From Blastococcus haudaquaticus (GTDB lineage: Bacteria; Actinomycetota; Actinomycetes; Mycobacteriales; Geodermatophilaceae): DNA of 64,000 bases. Below the pieces are notes generated by a model. It was given only the letters and a program-made list of their open reading frames with translations. It was not told the DNA's origin and made no database searches. The position numbers and the translations under genes are program-made. Where the stretch lies: contig NZ_OCNK01000001.1 in the NCBI RefSeq assembly GCF_900230285.1, positions 1 to 64,000 on the forward strand, in the 5' to 3' direction. Below, piece after piece: positions 19,044 to 28,511 of this stretch (positions are counted from its first letter, which is position 1; every line of letters starts with the position of its first letter).

Positions 19044-19720
19044 TGTGCTCCTCCTCGCGCCCGGGGCGCGCTGCCCGGCCCGACGGTGTCGTCGGTGTCC
19101 GGGTCGTCGATCAGTTCCTCGTCGTCGGTCAGGTCGTCGTCGGTCAGGTCGTCGTCGGTCAGGTCGTCGTCGATCAGGTCGTCCTCAGCACTTCCGGGCC
19201 GGCCGAACTCCACCTGCACCCGTCCGTTGCCCAGCTCGGACCAGGGCACGGTGCGCGGGGTGGGCGGTCGCTTCTTGGCTCCCGGCTTGCCCTGCGCCTC
19301 GACGGCGAGCGTCACGCCGGAGCCGTCCACCGCGGTCACCCGGCCGGTGACCTCCTGGGCGCTGCCCGACGGCCCGACCCTGACGGTCACCAGCCGGCCG
19401 GTGTTGCGCCGCCAGTGCCGCTGCTCGGTGAGCGGCCGGTCCACACCCGGGCTCGTCACCTCCAGCACGTAGGGCGTCCGCCCCATTCCGTCGTCGTTGC
19501 GATCGAGCACGTCGGAGACGGCGCGGCTCACCTCGGCGATGTCGTCGAGCGTCACTCCCTGGTCGCGGTCGACGACGACCCGGACGACGCTGCGCCGTCC
19601 GGCGGGGGTGACCACCAGCTCCTCCAGGTCGTATCCGGCTCCGGCGACGGCGGGCTCGATCCAGCCCGCCAGCCGAGCGGTCGCCGGATCGGTGCGCGGG
19701 GTGCCGTGAGAGGTGGGCAC
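19040..19720 (-). CDS. rimP: Ribosome maturation factor RimP
   Basis: 226 residues. The RimP N-terminal domain ([40 protein letters not shown]) and C-terminal SH3-like domain ([17 protein letters not shown]) are complete by about residue 175. The remaining 50 residues form an acidic tail built from DDDLT repeats encoded by a 15 bp tandem repeat. RimP assists 30S maturation. The start at 19720 carries a plausible site (GAGGAGGAGCCC). First gene of the operon, divergent from the lipoprotein gene. Confidence 0.95.
   Translation of the reverse strand: MPTSHGTPRTDPATARLAGWIEPAVAGAGYDLEELVVTPAGRRSVVRVVVDRDQGVTLDDIAEVSRAVSDVLDRNDDGMGRTPYVLEVTSPGVDRPLTEQRHWRRNTGRLVTVRVGPSGSAQEVTGRVTAVDGSGVTLAVEAQGKPGAKKRPPTPRTVPWSELGNGRVQVEFGRPGSAEDDLIDDDLTDDDLTDDDLTDDEELIDDPDTDDTVGPGSAPRARGGAQ
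19121..19180 (-). repeat. 15 bp tandem repeat inside rimP
   Basis: About four copies of a 15-mer (unit GTCGTCGTCGGTCAG on the plus strand) encode tandem DDDLT pentapeptides in the acidic RimP tail. Near-identity of units suggests recent slippage expansion; copy number may vary between strains. Confidence 0.85.
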
Positions 19721-19988
19721 GGGCTCCTCCTCCGGGCTCGAGCGGCCGCCTCGTGCGGAACGCCGGACCCCTCCGCTGGGGCGCCGAGCCGCGTGCAGCG
19801 GTGGGCGGACCCGGATGGGGGGGAAGTGCTCAGGCTACCGCCCCGGGCGCGGCGCCCCGACCGCACGCCGGAGCCGGCCCCGGACGACGACGTGGGGCCG
19901 GTGGGGCGGAGGGTCCGCCCGGGACGGGCGCGGACGCGCCTGGCGGCACTACCGGCACCGAGGTGTCCCGCCTGCGAGAATGGCGGAG

Positions 19989-20477
19989 ATGTCTTCTCCG
20001 CTCCCCTCCGGCCCGCGGGGGTTCTCCCGGCGCACCCTGCTCGCGGCCTCGGCGGCGGGACTGGCCGTGCTGGCGACGGGCTGCACGTCGTCCTCCGCCG
20101 ACGAGCGGGAGAAGGCGACCACCCAGCAGGCCGACGAGCTGGGCGCCCAGGTCGCGGTGCAGGAGACGGTGGTGTCGGCCTTCGTGGCCGCGGGCGCCGC
20201 CGACCCCGCCCTCGCCGCGGAGGTGGCCGACCTCGCCGCCCAGGCGGACGAGCAGCTGGCCCGCCTCCGGGCGGCGGCTCCCGGGGCGTCCGCATCCGCG
20301 TCGGCACCGGTAGCCGGTGCTCCCCCGGCGCCGGGGACCCGCGGGTGGCTGCGCGGCCAGGTCGCGGCGGCGGCCGCCTCGCACGCCACGGCCTGCCTCG
20401 ACCAGTCCGGGGCACGGGCCGCACTGCTGGGTTCCATCGCCGCCGGGCTGGCCGGGCAGGACGGACGACTGGCATGA
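19989..20477 (+). CDS. Alanine-rich lipoprotein with twin-arginine signal
   Basis: About 162 residues. The N terminus FSRRTLLAASAAGLAVLATGC has a twin-arginine pair, a hydrophobic core and a lipobox (LATGC), so a Tat- or Sec-exported lipoprotein. The mature part is a helical, Ala-rich domain. It occupies the slot of M. tuberculosis Rv2843, divergent from rimP and followed 12 bases later by a DUF4439 gene (Rv2844 slot), suggesting a joint role. An in-frame ATG at 19980 is an alternative start; GAGAAT seven bases before 19989 could be the -10 of a leaderless transcript. Function unknown. Confidence 0.75.
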   Translation: MSSPLPSGPRGFSRRTLLAASAAGLAVLATGCTSSSADEREKATTQQADELGAQVAVQETVVSAFVAAGAADPALAAEVADLAAQADEQLARLRAAAPGASASASAPVAGAPPAPGTRGWLRGQVAAAAASHATACLDQSGARAALLGSIAAGLAGQDGRLA

Positions 20478-20489
20478 CGAGGAACACCG

Positions 20490-20960
20490 ATGGCTGACGA
20501 CGACGGACCGGGCACTCTCGACCAGGGCACGGAGAACGCGGCCCTGCGCGAGGCACTCGCGTCCGAGCACGCCGCGGTGTGGGGCTACGGCGTCGTGGGT
20601 GCCGCCCTCGACGCGGATTCGCAGGATCTGGCCCAGGCCTCCGAGACGGCCCACCGGGACGTCCGCGACCAGGTCGTCGCCGTCCTCGCCGCGCGCCGCG
20701 CCGACCCGGTGCCCGCCGAGGGCGCCTACGGCCTCCCCTTCCCCGTCCTCTCCCCCGCCGACGCGTCGGCGCTGGCCGTGGTGCTGGAGGACGGCGTCTC
20801 CGCGGCCTGGGTGCGCGTCCTGGACCAGGCGGTGGAGCGCTCGACCCGGGAGCTGGCGATGAGGGCGCTCACCGGCGCCGAGGTCCGGGCCGTCGGGTGG
20901 CGCGGCGCGGCCGGCCAGTCACCGGTGACCCGCGCCCTCCCAGGGCTGCCCACCGCCTGA
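20490..20960 (+). CDS. Ferritin-like DUF4439 protein
   Basis: 156 residues with the helical ferritin-like pattern of DUF4439: ALREALASEHAAVWGYGVVG near residue 22 and AHRDVRDQVVAVLAARRADP near 50, then helices with ALAVVLEDGVSAAW. An AGGA box precedes the ATG. It follows the lipoprotein gene and matches Rv2844 in position. DUF4439 has the four-helix fold, but metal ligands are only partly recognisable (Glu and His in EHAAVWGYG), so iron binding is not assured. Confidence 0.8.
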   Translation: MADDDGPGTLDQGTENAALREALASEHAAVWGYGVVGAALDADSQDLAQASETAHRDVRDQVVAVLAARRADPVPAEGAYGLPFPVLSPADASALAVVLEDGVSAAWVRVLDQAVERSTRELAMRALTGAEVRAVGWRGAAGQSPVTRALPGLPTA

Positions 20961-21017
20961 GGGAAGACCCCGCCGCCCTGCCGCGGGCGCGCTCGCAGAA
21001 GCACCCTGCAGCGGGGC

Positions 21018-22925
21018 TCAGCCGAGGTTGCCGAGGAAGGCGTCCGTGACACCCACCGCGGCGCTGCTGGACTGACCCGCCTCGACGAGAACGGCGAACG
21101 CGATGTCGCCCTGCGGACCGGCCACCTGGTAGCCCACGAACCAGCCGTGCGAGTCCGGCGGGGTGTTGCTGCCGTACTCCGCGGTCCCGGTCTTGCCGTA
21201 CACCTCGCCCCGGTCGGCCAGCGCCGTCGCCGTCCCGGACAGCACGACCTGCCGCATCATCGGCCGCAGGGCGTCGAGCACCGCCTGGCCGGGGCCCGCA
21301 GGAGCGGGACCGGCCGGTTCCCCGCCCACGACCTCGACGGGCGCAGCGGGCGTACCGCTGGCGATCGCCGCGGCGACCAGCGCCATCTGCGCCGGGCTCG
21401 CGAGCACCTCGCCCTGGCCGATGGCGTTCGCCGCCTTCGTCGTCCCGGTGCTGTCGGCGGGCACGCTCCCCCCGAACACCCCCACCGGCAGCTGCCAGTC
21501 GGTGCCGACGCCGTAGGACGTCGCGGCCTCGGCGAGCGCGGGGTCCGGCAACTGGAGCGCCTGCTGGATGAAGGTCGTGTTGCACGACTGCGCGAAGGCC
21601 TCGGTGAACGGAACCGTCCCGAGGTCGAACTGGTCCTGGTTCTCGAACTCGCGGCCCTCGACGGTCGTCGTCCCGGGGCACGGCACCGCGGTGCCGGGCG
21701 TGAGCGTGCCGGTGGAGAGGAGCGCCGTCGCACTGACCGTCTTGAAGCTCGAACCCGGCGGGAACTGGCCGTTCAGGGCGTTGCCCGCGTCGGCCACCTC
21801 GTTGGAGGACACGGCGAGGATCTCGCCGGTCCCGGGCCGCACGACCACCAGGTGCGTGGCCAGCTCCTGCGTGGCGACAGCGGCGTCGGCCGCGCTCTGC
21901 ACGGCCGGCAGCAGCGGCGTCTGCACCGCCGTGCCGGCCTGGGGTGCCACGGCGGCGATCTCCATCCCCGCGTCGGCGGTGCCCTCGTCGGTGCTGACCA
22001 CCGTGACGGTGAAGCCCGGCGTGCCGCCGAGCTGCTCCTGGAAGGCGCGCTGCAGTCCGGACAGCCCGAGCTGGTCACCGGCGGCGTAGCGGGCCACCCC
22101 GTCATCGGCGGACTCCTCGATCACCTCGGCCGTGGCGGCCCCGACGCGTCCGAGCAGGGCGGCGGCGAAGCGGGCGGTCGGGGCGAGCAGCCGGGTGTCG
22201 GTCGGGAAGACGGCACCGGGCAGGTCGAACACCTGCGCGCGGATCGCCTCGAAGTCCGGCCGCCGGAGGGTGATCACGGGGACGAACTGCCCCTCGGGCG
22301 CCGCCTCGACGTCGGCGACGATCTCCTCGGCCGCCACGCCGGTGGCCGCCGCGAGTCCGGCGGCGAGCGTGGGCAGGTCGGTGACCTGAGCCGGATCGAC
22401 GCCGACGTTGACGACCTCCGTCGGAGCGAACAGCGGTGCCCCCGTCCCGTCGGTGATCGGCGCCCGGTCCGGCAGGGTGCGGGTGAGCTGCAGGTGCTGG
22501 CCCTCGCCCAGTTCGGGGTGGATCAGGGCCGGCTCGGCGACGACCTGCCAGGCATCGTCGCCCTCCTCCAGCCGCAGCGTGGACTCGTAGGTCCAGTCCG
22601 GCGCGGCCGCGAGGTCCCAGGTCGCCGTCCACCCAACGGTGGCGGTGCCGTCGTCGACGCTGACCTCACCCAGCTCGGTGCTGAGGGCCGCCTCGGGCAG
22701 GTCCGTGGTCGTCTGCTCGAGCAGGGCGGTGGCAGCGTCCGGGTCGGTGGTCCCGGCCGCTGCCGCGGCGGTGTCCCCGCCGGCCCATGCCTCGAGGAAG
22801 CTGCTCGCCGCGTCCCGGACGTCGTCCTCGGAATTGCCCGAGCAGGCCGCGAGGACCGGTACGGACAGCACCAGGACGGCGGTCGCGAGAGCGGGGGCAG
22901 GTCGGGGGCGCGTCCACGTCGGCAC
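21018..22925 (-). CDS. Penicillin-binding transpeptidase lipoprotein
   Basis: 635 residues. Signal and lipobox VLAAC (Cys28), an NTF2-like MecA-N domain (about 33-145), a dimerisation domain, and a transpeptidase domain with Ser392 of SSFK, SCN (447-449) and KTG (578-580). All three active-site motifs are intact. It corresponds in context to Rv2864c, the mycobacterial penicillin-binding lipoprotein, upstream of the GNAT-ispG-rip1-dxr block. It should cross-link peptidoglycan outside the membrane. The GTG start has no obvious ribosome-binding site. Confidence 0.92.
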   Translation of the reverse strand: MPTWTRPRPAPALATAVLVLSVPVLAACSGNSEDDVRDAASSFLEAWAGGDTAAAAAGTTDPDAATALLEQTTTDLPEAALSTELGEVSVDDGTATVGWTATWDLAAAPDWTYESTLRLEEGDDAWQVVAEPALIHPELGEGQHLQLTRTLPDRAPITDGTGAPLFAPTEVVNVGVDPAQVTDLPTLAAGLAAATGVAAEEIVADVEAAPEGQFVPVITLRRPDFEAIRAQVFDLPGAVFPTDTRLLAPTARFAAALLGRVGAATAEVIEESADDGVARYAAGDQLGLSGLQRAFQEQLGGTPGFTVTVVSTDEGTADAGMEIAAVAPQAGTAVQTPLLPAVQSAADAAVATQELATHLVVVRPGTGEILAVSSNEVADAGNALNGQFPPGSSFKTVSATALLSTGTLTPGTAVPCPGTTTVEGREFENQDQFDLGTVPFTEAFAQSCNTTFIQQALQLPDPALAEAATSYGVGTDWQLPVGVFGGSVPADSTGTTKAANAIGQGEVLASPAQMALVAAAIASGTPAAPVEVVGGEPAGPAPAGPGQAVLDALRPMMRQVVLSGTATALADRGEVYGKTGTAEYGSNTPPDSHGWFVGYQVAGPQGDIAFAVLVEAGQSSSAAVGVTDAFLGNLG

Positions 22926-23003
22926 GCGCGTCAGCCTTCCAGAAGAAGAGCCCCGTCCCTCTGACGCCTCGCTGCGCCGGCCGCGAACCTCCGGGCAGGA
23001 CCG

Positions 23004-23855
23004 TCAGAACAGCACGCTTGCGTACTGCCCGACCTCCCGGAACCCCACGCGGTGGTAGGCGGCCCGCGCGGAGGTGTTGAAGTCGTTGACGTAGAGACTG
23101 ACGACGGGCGCGAGGACCGTGCGCGCGTACTCGACGACGGCCGCCGTCCCCGCCGTCCCGATGCCACGACCTCGATACGCGGGGGCCACCCAGACGCCCT
23201 GCACCTGGCAGGCCGCGCGCGACACGGCACCGATCTCGGCCTTGAAGACCACCTCGTCGCGCTCGATCCAGGCCAGGGACTGCCCGGCGCGGACCAGTTC
23301 CGCCACCCGGGCCCGGTAGCCGGCCCCGCCGTCGACCCGCAAGGGACTGACGCCGACCTCCTCGGTGAACATCGCGACCGCCGCGGGCAGCAGCGTCTCC
23401 AACTCCGCCGGACGGACCGGCCGGACGCGGGGCTCCGCCGGGACGGCCGGGGGCCCGTCGATGGCCATCAGCGGCTGCCGGGGGCGGTGGTCGCGAGCCG
23501 GGCCCCAGTGCGACGAGAGGAGGTCCCAGAGCGGTGCGACGGCCCCGGCCGGGCCCACGATGGTGGAGCATCGCCGGCCGGCCCGCCGGGCCCGCTCGGC
23601 GAACGCGGCGGCCGCAGCGGCCTCGGCCCCCGGGACGGCGAAGGGGATGAGGTTCGCCCCGGCGAGGCAGATCGCCTTGAGGTCTCCGCCCCCGCCGAAG
23701 CCCCAGAGGGGTGCGCCCAGGGACGCGGGCCCGGTGCCGGAGGTCTCGACGCGACCGGCGATGACGCAGGAGGCCACCGGGTCGGTGGAGAGCAGTCGGT
23801 GGACGGCGGACTCGTCACCCTCGTCGAGGACGCGGGCAGCGGACGTGCGGAGCAC
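23004..23855 (-). CDS. GNAT acetyltransferase with N-terminal DUF4081 (Rv2867c-like)
   Basis: 283 residues from GTG at 23855, nine bases after the ispG stop. The C-terminal half has the acetyl-CoA loop VQGVWVAPAYRGRGIGTAG and the C-terminal VSLYVNDFNTSARAAYHRVG. The N-terminal half resembles a degenerate GNAT-like domain (DUF4081). Length and place match M. tuberculosis Rv2867c between the penicillin-binding lipoprotein and ispG. Substrate unknown. A long open frame upstream through ispG is not coding. Confidence 0.85.
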   Translation of the reverse strand: MLRTSAARVLDEGDESAVHRLLSTDPVASCVIAGRVETSGTGPASLGAPLWGFGGGGDLKAICLAGANLIPFAVPGAEAAAAAAFAERARRAGRRCSTIVGPAGAVAPLWDLLSSHWGPARDHRPRQPLMAIDGPPAVPAEPRVRPVRPAELETLLPAAVAMFTEEVGVSPLRVDGGAGYRARVAELVRAGQSLAWIERDEVVFKAEIGAVSRAACQVQGVWVAPAYRGRGIGTAGTAAVVEYARTVLAPVVSLYVNDFNTSARAAYHRVGFREVGQYASVLF

Positions 23856-23863
23856 GGGACGGA

Positions 23864-25024
23864 TCAGCTCACGCTGACGACGGGCGCCCCGGAGGGCGTC
23901 CCTGCCGCGGTCTGCTCCGCCGCGATGCGCATGGCCTCCTCGATCAAGGTCTCCACGATCTGCGACTCGGGCACGGTCTTGACGACCTCGCCCTTCACGA
24001 AGATCTGCCCCTTGCCGTTGCCGGACGCCACGCCGAGGTCCGCTTCCCGGGCCTCCCCGGGACCGTTGACGACGCAGCCCATGACGGCGACGCGGAGCGG
24101 GACCTCCATGCCCTCGAGCCCGGCGGTCACCTCGTCGGCCAGCTTGTAGACGTCGACCTGCGCGCGACCGCACGACGGGCAGCTGACGATCTCCAGCCCG
24201 CGCTGACGGAGGTTCAGCGACTCCAGGATCTGGTTGCCGACCTTGACCTCCTCCGCCGGCGGGGCGGAGAGGGAGACGCGGATGGTGTCGCCGATGCCCT
24301 GGGACAGCAGCGCGCCGAAGGCGACCGCGGACTTGATGGTGCCCTGGAAGGCGGGGCCGGCCTCGGTGACGCCCAGGTGCAGCGGATAGTCGCACTGGGC
24401 GGCGAGCAGCTCGTAGGCGCGCACCATGACCACCGGGTCGTTGTGCTTCACCGAGATCTTGATGTCGCGGAAGTCGTGCTCCTCGAACAGCGAGCACTCC
24501 CAGAGCGCGGACTCGACCAGCGCCTCCGGCGTCGCCTTGCCGTACTTCGCCAGCAGCCGCTTGTCCAGGGAGCCGGCGTTGACGCCGATGCGGATCGGGG
24601 TGCCCGCGTACTTGGCGGCGCGGGCGATCTCCCCCACCTTGTCGTCGAACTTCTTGATGTTCCCCGGGTTGACCCGGACGGCGGCGCAGCCCGCCTCGAT
24701 GGCGGCGAAGACGTACCGCGGCTGGAAGTGGATGTCGGCGATGACCGGGATCTGCGACTTCTTCGCGATGATCGGCAGGGCCTCGGCGTCGTCGGTGTCG
24801 GGCACGGCCACGCGCACGATCTGGCAGCCCGAGGCGGTGAGCTCGGCGATCTGCTGGAGCGTCGCGTTGATGTCGGCGGTCTTCGTCGTGCACATCGACT
24901 GGACGCTGACCGGGAAGTCGCTGCCGACACCGACGCCGCCCACGTCCAGCTGCCGGGTCTTGCGCCGGGGGGCGAGGACGGGAGGAGGCGCAGCGGGCAT
25001 GCCGAGGCCGACGGGGATCGCCAT
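23864..25024 (-). CDS. ispG: 4-hydroxy-3-methylbut-2-enyl diphosphate synthase
   Basis: Iron-sulfur enzyme of the MEP isoprenoid pathway. 386 residues: a TIM barrel beginning [17 protein letters not shown] and the C-terminal domain with cluster ligands [15 protein letters not shown] and [17 protein letters not shown]. It lies two genes from dxr with rip1 between, the mycobacterial arrangement. ATG start. The region 25025-25089 before rip1's stop holds nothing recognisable. Confidence 0.97.
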   Translation of the reverse strand: MAIPVGLGMPAAPPPVLAPRRKTRQLDVGGVGVGSDFPVSVQSMCTTKTADINATLQQIAELTASGCQIVRVAVPDTDDAEALPIIAKKSQIPVIADIHFQPRYVFAAIEAGCAAVRVNPGNIKKFDDKVGEIARAAKYAGTPIRIGVNAGSLDKRLLAKYGKATPEALVESALWECSLFEEHDFRDIKISVKHNDPVVMVRAYELLAAQCDYPLHLGVTEAGPAFQGTIKSAVAFGALLSQGIGDTIRVSLSAPPAEEVKVGNQILESLNLRQRGLEIVSCPSCGRAQVDVYKLADEVTAGLEGMEVPLRVAVMGCVVNGPGEAREADLGVASGNGKGQIFVKGEVVKTVPESQIVETLIEEAMRIAAEQTAAGTPSGAPVVSVS

Positions 25025-25089
25025 GACAGCCAGTATCCCCCGCGATGCGATTCGCGCTGGTGGCGCGGCTGTGACGTGCGCCGGACGCG

Positions 25090-26457
25090 CTAGCCCAGCG
25101 TGATCGGGTTGACGATGTCGGCGATGAACAGCAGGGCCGACAGCGCGAGGAAGAGCCCCGCCACGACGTAGGCCACCGGCATCAACCGGGCGATGTCGAA
25201 CGGCCCCGGATCGGGCCGCCCGCGCAACCGCGCAACGGTGGAGCGCGCCTTCTCGTACAGGGCGCCGGCGACGTGGCCGCCGTCCAGCGGGTAGATCGGC
25301 AGGAGGTTGAACAGGAACAGCACCAGGTTCACCCCGGCGAGCAGCTGGAAGAACGTGCTGACCTTCTCGGCGGTGGTGATCTCGTCGAGCGCGAAGATCT
25401 CGCCGGAGATCCGCCCGACGCCGACGACCCCGATGGGTCCCTGCGGGTCGCGCTCCTCGCCGAGGAACGCGGCACGGAACAGGGCCGGGATCTTCTGCGG
25501 GATCTGGGTCAGCCGGTCGATGGCACCGACCACGTACTCGCCCAGGAACGCCGGCACCTCGGTGACCGACTGCTGCACGTAGGGCTGGTCGGGCCCGATG
25601 CCCACGTAGCCGACGACCTTCGTGTCGGTCCCCTCGGCCGAGGCGTAGACGGTGTTCTCGATCGGCGTGACGGTGAGGTCGCGCTCCTCGCCGTCACGCT
25701 CGACGGTGAAGACGACCGCCTGGTCCGGGCTCCGCTGGATCGTCGACTGGATGCGCTCCCAGCCGACCTCGGTCTCCTGGGAGATCGGCTCGCCGTCGAT
25801 CGCGACGATCGTGTCGCCCGGGAGGAGGCCGGCCTTCGCGGCAGGGCTCCGTTCGGGCAGCGCGCAGCCCGGCGCCCCGGCCTCGCACGTCCTGCCCTCG
25901 GCCGTGATCGGGACCTCGCAGGGGTCGTCGGCACCGGCGGTGTCCGCCCCCGCCGGCAGCACGCAGCCGGGGACCCGGGAGATCGTCGTGGACGCCTCGG
26001 GGACGCCGAACGCGGTGAGCACGATGGTGAAGAACAGGACCGCGAGCACCAGGTTGTTGAACGGCCCGGCGAACATCACGATGACCCGCTGCCACCACGG
26101 CTTCTTGTAGAAGACGCGGTCCCCGTCGCTGGGGAGGACGTCGTTGAGCGCCTGGCCGCGGACCTCGGCGATGAAGCTGCGCATGCGGGTGGCGCGCTTG
26201 CTCTCGCCCTCCTCGGCCGGCGGGATCATGCCGACGATCCGGATGTAGCCGCCGAGCGGGACGGCCTTGATGCCGTACTCGGTCTCCCCCCGCTTCCGGG
26301 AGAACAGGGTCGGGCCGAAGCCGACCATGAACTGGGGCACGCGCATGCCGAACTTCCGCGCCCAGAAGAAGTGACCGGCCTCGTGGAAGCCGATGGAGAA
26401 GAGCAGTCCGATCGCGAAGGCGACGATTCCCAGGACGCTCAGCAGCAGCCCGCTCAG
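25090..26457 (-). CDS. rip1: Site-2 intramembrane zinc protease (Rip1/RseP family)
   Basis: Regulated intramembrane proteolysis of anti-sigma factors. The first helix carries HEAGH in [20 protein letters not shown], the PDZ domain contains [14 protein letters not shown], and the third zinc ligand lies in [19 protein letters not shown]. About 455 residues. No ATG, GTG or TTG opens this frame close to the first helix: the only codon with a good ribosome-binding site (GGAGGGG, six bases) is a CTG at 26457, 14 bases after dxr. An extra G in the GGGG run would instead join it to an ATG at dxr's stop (MEGAALSG). Start is therefore uncertain. Confidence 0.9.
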   Translation of the reverse strand: MSGLLLSVLGIVAFAIGLLFSIGFHEAGHFFWARKFGMRVPQFMVGFGPTLFSRKRGETEYGIKAVPLGGYIRIVGMIPPAEEGESKRATRMRSFIAEVRGQALNDVLPSDGDRVFYKKPWWQRVIVMFAGPFNNLVLAVLFFTIVLTAFGVPEASTTISRVPGCVLPAGADTAGADDPCEVPITAEGRTCEAGAPGCALPERSPAAKAGLLPGDTIVAIDGEPISQETEVGWERIQSTIQRSPDQAVVFTVERDGEERDLTVTPIENTVYASAEGTDTKVVGYVGIGPDQPYVQQSVTEVPAFLGEYVVGAIDRLTQIPQKIPALFRAAFLGEERDPQGPIGVVGVGRISGEIFALDEITTAEKVSTFFQLLAGVNLVLFLFNLLPIYPLDGGHVAGALYEKARSTVARLRGRPDPGPFDIARLMPVAYVVAGLFLALSALLFIADIVNPITLG

Positions 26458-26470
26458 TGCAGCCCCTCCA

Positions 26471-27670
26471 TCACATGCCCCGGCCGATGACGGCCCGGGC
26501 GTGCTCCCGGGCCCACTTCTCCGCCGCCAGAACGTCCTCGACGGAGGTGGGGACGCCGAGGTCCGGCGCGTCGTCGAGGGTACGCGCGACCAGGTCGACG
26601 ATGCCCCGGAAGGACAGGCGACCCGCCACGAAGGCGGCGACCGCCTCCTCGTTCGCGGCGTTGTACAGCGCCGGGACGACGCCACCCGCCTCGCCGGCCA
26701 CCCGGGCGAGGCGCACCGCGGGGAACGCGGCGTCGTCCAGCGGGAAGAACTCCCAGCTGCTCGCCGACGACCAGTCCAGGGCCGGCTGCACGACCGGCAG
26801 CCGCTCGGGCCAGGCCAGCGCCAGCGCGATGGGCAACCGCATGTCCGGCGGACTGGCCTGCGCGATCGTCGCGCCGTCGGCGAACGTCACCATCGAGTGG
26901 ACGATCGACTGCGGGTGCACCACGACGTCGATGTCGGCGTAGGGGACGCCGAAGAGCAGGTGCGCCTCGATGAGCTCCAGGCCCTTGTTCACCAGCGTCG
27001 CGGAGTTGATGGTGACGACGGGGCCCATGGCCCAGGTCGGGTGCGCCAGCGCCTGCTCGACGGTGACGTCGGCCAGCTGCTCCGGGGTGCGGCCGCGGAA
27101 GGGCCCGCCGCTCGCCGTGAGCACCAGCCGGGCGACCTCGTCCCGGGACCCGCCGCGCAGGCACTGGGCCAGGGCGGAGTGCTCGGAGTCCACCGGCACC
27201 AGCTGGCCGGGGGCCGCCGCCTCGGTCACCAGTGCTCCCCCGGCGATCAGCGATTCCTTGTTCGCCAGCGCCACGGTCCGCCCGGCCTGCAGCGCCGCCA
27301 GCGTGGGTCGCAGCCCGATCGAGCCGGTGATGCCGTTGAGGACGACGTCCGCGGGTCGCGCCGCCAGCTCCTCGGCCGCCCGGGGACCGGCCAGGATCTC
27401 GGGCAGCGAGTACTCCCCCTTGGCCCAGCCGCGCTTCGACGCCTCGGCGTAGAAGGCCAGCTGCAGGTCCTGTGCGGAGGTCGCCCGGGCCACGGCGACG
27501 GTCCGGACGCCGAGGGCCAGCGCCTGTTCGGCCAAGCGGGCGACGTCGCCACCGCCCGCCGCCAGACCGGTGATCTGCAGGCGGTCAGGGTTCTGGTGGG
27601 CGACCGCGATCGCCTGCCGGCCGATCGAGCCGGTGGAGCCGAGCAGCGTGACCTGACGGGGTTCGCTCAC
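26471..27670 (-). CDS. dxr: 1-deoxy-D-xylulose 5-phosphate reductoisomerase
   Basis: Second enzyme of the MEP pathway, NADPH and divalent metal dependent. 399 residues with the N-terminal [20 protein letters not shown], metal-binding [11 protein letters not shown] and [12 protein letters not shown]-type segment (here [10 protein letters not shown]), and [18 protein letters not shown]-like core ([20 protein letters not shown]). The GTG start has an excellent GGAGGAACC site. Followed by rip1 and ispG on the same strand. Confidence 0.97.
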   Translation of the reverse strand: MSEPRQVTLLGSTGSIGRQAIAVAHQNPDRLQITGLAAGGGDVARLAEQALALGVRTVAVARATSAQDLQLAFYAEASKRGWAKGEYSLPEILAGPRAAEELAARPADVVLNGITGSIGLRPTLAALQAGRTVALANKESLIAGGALVTEAAAPGQLVPVDSEHSALAQCLRGGSRDEVARLVLTASGGPFRGRTPEQLADVTVEQALAHPTWAMGPVVTINSATLVNKGLELIEAHLLFGVPYADIDVVVHPQSIVHSMVTFADGATIAQASPPDMRLPIALALAWPERLPVVQPALDWSSASSWEFFPLDDAAFPAVRLARVAGEAGGVVPALYNAANEEAVAAFVAGRLSFRGIVDLVARTLDDAPDLGVPTSVEDVLAAEKWAREHARAVIGRGM

Positions 27671-27914
27671 GGTTCCTCCGGTTCGCTGCCGCGGGCCGCT
27701 CCGCTCCTCGCTCGAAGGTCCAGGCGATGCTCACGTCCCTGTTCGCTCACGGGTCGCATCCTCCCCGACGGGACGGCGCGCCGTCGCCGGGCCACCTCGC
27801 CCGGTGTCCGGCCCCGCGGCCTGCCAGAATGTGGGGGTCCGCGAGCGTGCGGGCGAGGCAGAACACGCATCAGCGCCGGGAAGGCGCTCCACCCAGGCCA
27901 GCGAGGAGCAACGC

Positions 27915-28202
27915 GTGAGCGAGACCCAGCGGGTCAACCAGCCCGGTCGTGAAGAGGGCGTCGTCCGCGCTGGTGCCCACCCCGTCGAGCACGAGCGGCC
28001 CGAGGACTGGGGCTGGCACGGCGAGACCGGCAAGAAGGGCCGCATCGGCGCCTGGTTCGCCGTGTTCGCGATGCTGACCTACCTGCTCGGCAACCACGAG
28101 GGCCGGATGGAGGACCTCTGGATCGTCGGCATCGCCCTCGGCATGGTCCTGATCCTCGTCTGGGACATCCGACGTCGGAAGAACGCCTGGCGCAGCCGCT
28201 GA
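27915..28202 (+). CDS. DUF2631 small membrane protein
   Basis: 95 residues from GTG at 27915, with GAGGAG seven bases upstream. The motif HERPEDWGWHGETGKKGRI precedes two membrane helices (WFAVFAMLTYLLG and LWIVGIALGMVLILVWDI) and a basic tail. DUF2631 proteins are actinobacterial membrane proteins of unknown function; Rv2876 lies in the same place relative to dxr. Divergent from dxr across a 244-base spacer in which CAGAAT (27826) might be a -10. Confidence 0.8.
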   Translation: MSETQRVNQPGREEGVVRAGAHPVEHERPEDWGWHGETGKKGRIGAWFAVFAMLTYLLGNHEGRMEDLWIVGIALGMVLILVWDIRRRKNAWRSR

Positions 28203-28241
28203 GAGCTCCGCCCCGCACCGCAGAAGAGGTCCGCTCCCTCG

Positions 28242-28509
28242 GGGGCACCTTCACCGCCGACGCCAACGGCGTCGTCAACGCCACGTCGTGCCGGCCGGCG
28301 CTCCGGCCGGGGCCCACACGCTCAAGGTGACCCGCGCCGACGGCAGCGTCGTGTCCTACCCCGTCACGGTGGCCGCCGGCGGCAAGCAGCTGGCCAGCAC
28401 CGGCGCCGACGTCACCGCGCCGCTGGTCGGCGGCCTGGCGCTCGTCCTGGTCGGGGCCGGCGCCATGGTGGTCGCCCGCCGCCGCTCCGGTGCGGCTGCT
28501 CAGGTCTGA
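28242..28509 (+). pseudogene. Remnant of a sortase-anchored surface protein
   Basis: The 3' end encodes a cell-wall sorting signal: QLASTGADV (LAxTG, the pattern used by class E sortases), a hydrophobic helix (VGGLALVLVGAGAMVV) and an RRR tail. Upstream, GTFTADANGVVNAT lies in a different frame from VPAGAPAGAHTLKV; one missing base near 28285 explains the shift. No signal peptide or start codon precedes it. The piece looks like the last third of a decayed gene, or a sequencing frame error in a truncated one. Confidence 0.7.
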
Positions 28510-28511
28510 CC

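Noticed and set aside
19121-19180. CRISPR-like tandem repeat
   Set aside because: Units are directly adjacent, have no spacers, and code for a repeated pentapeptide in rimP.
23864-24893. Long upstream extension of the GNAT frame through ispG
   Set aside because: ispG in the other frame is certain and GNAT similarity begins at the GTG at 23855.
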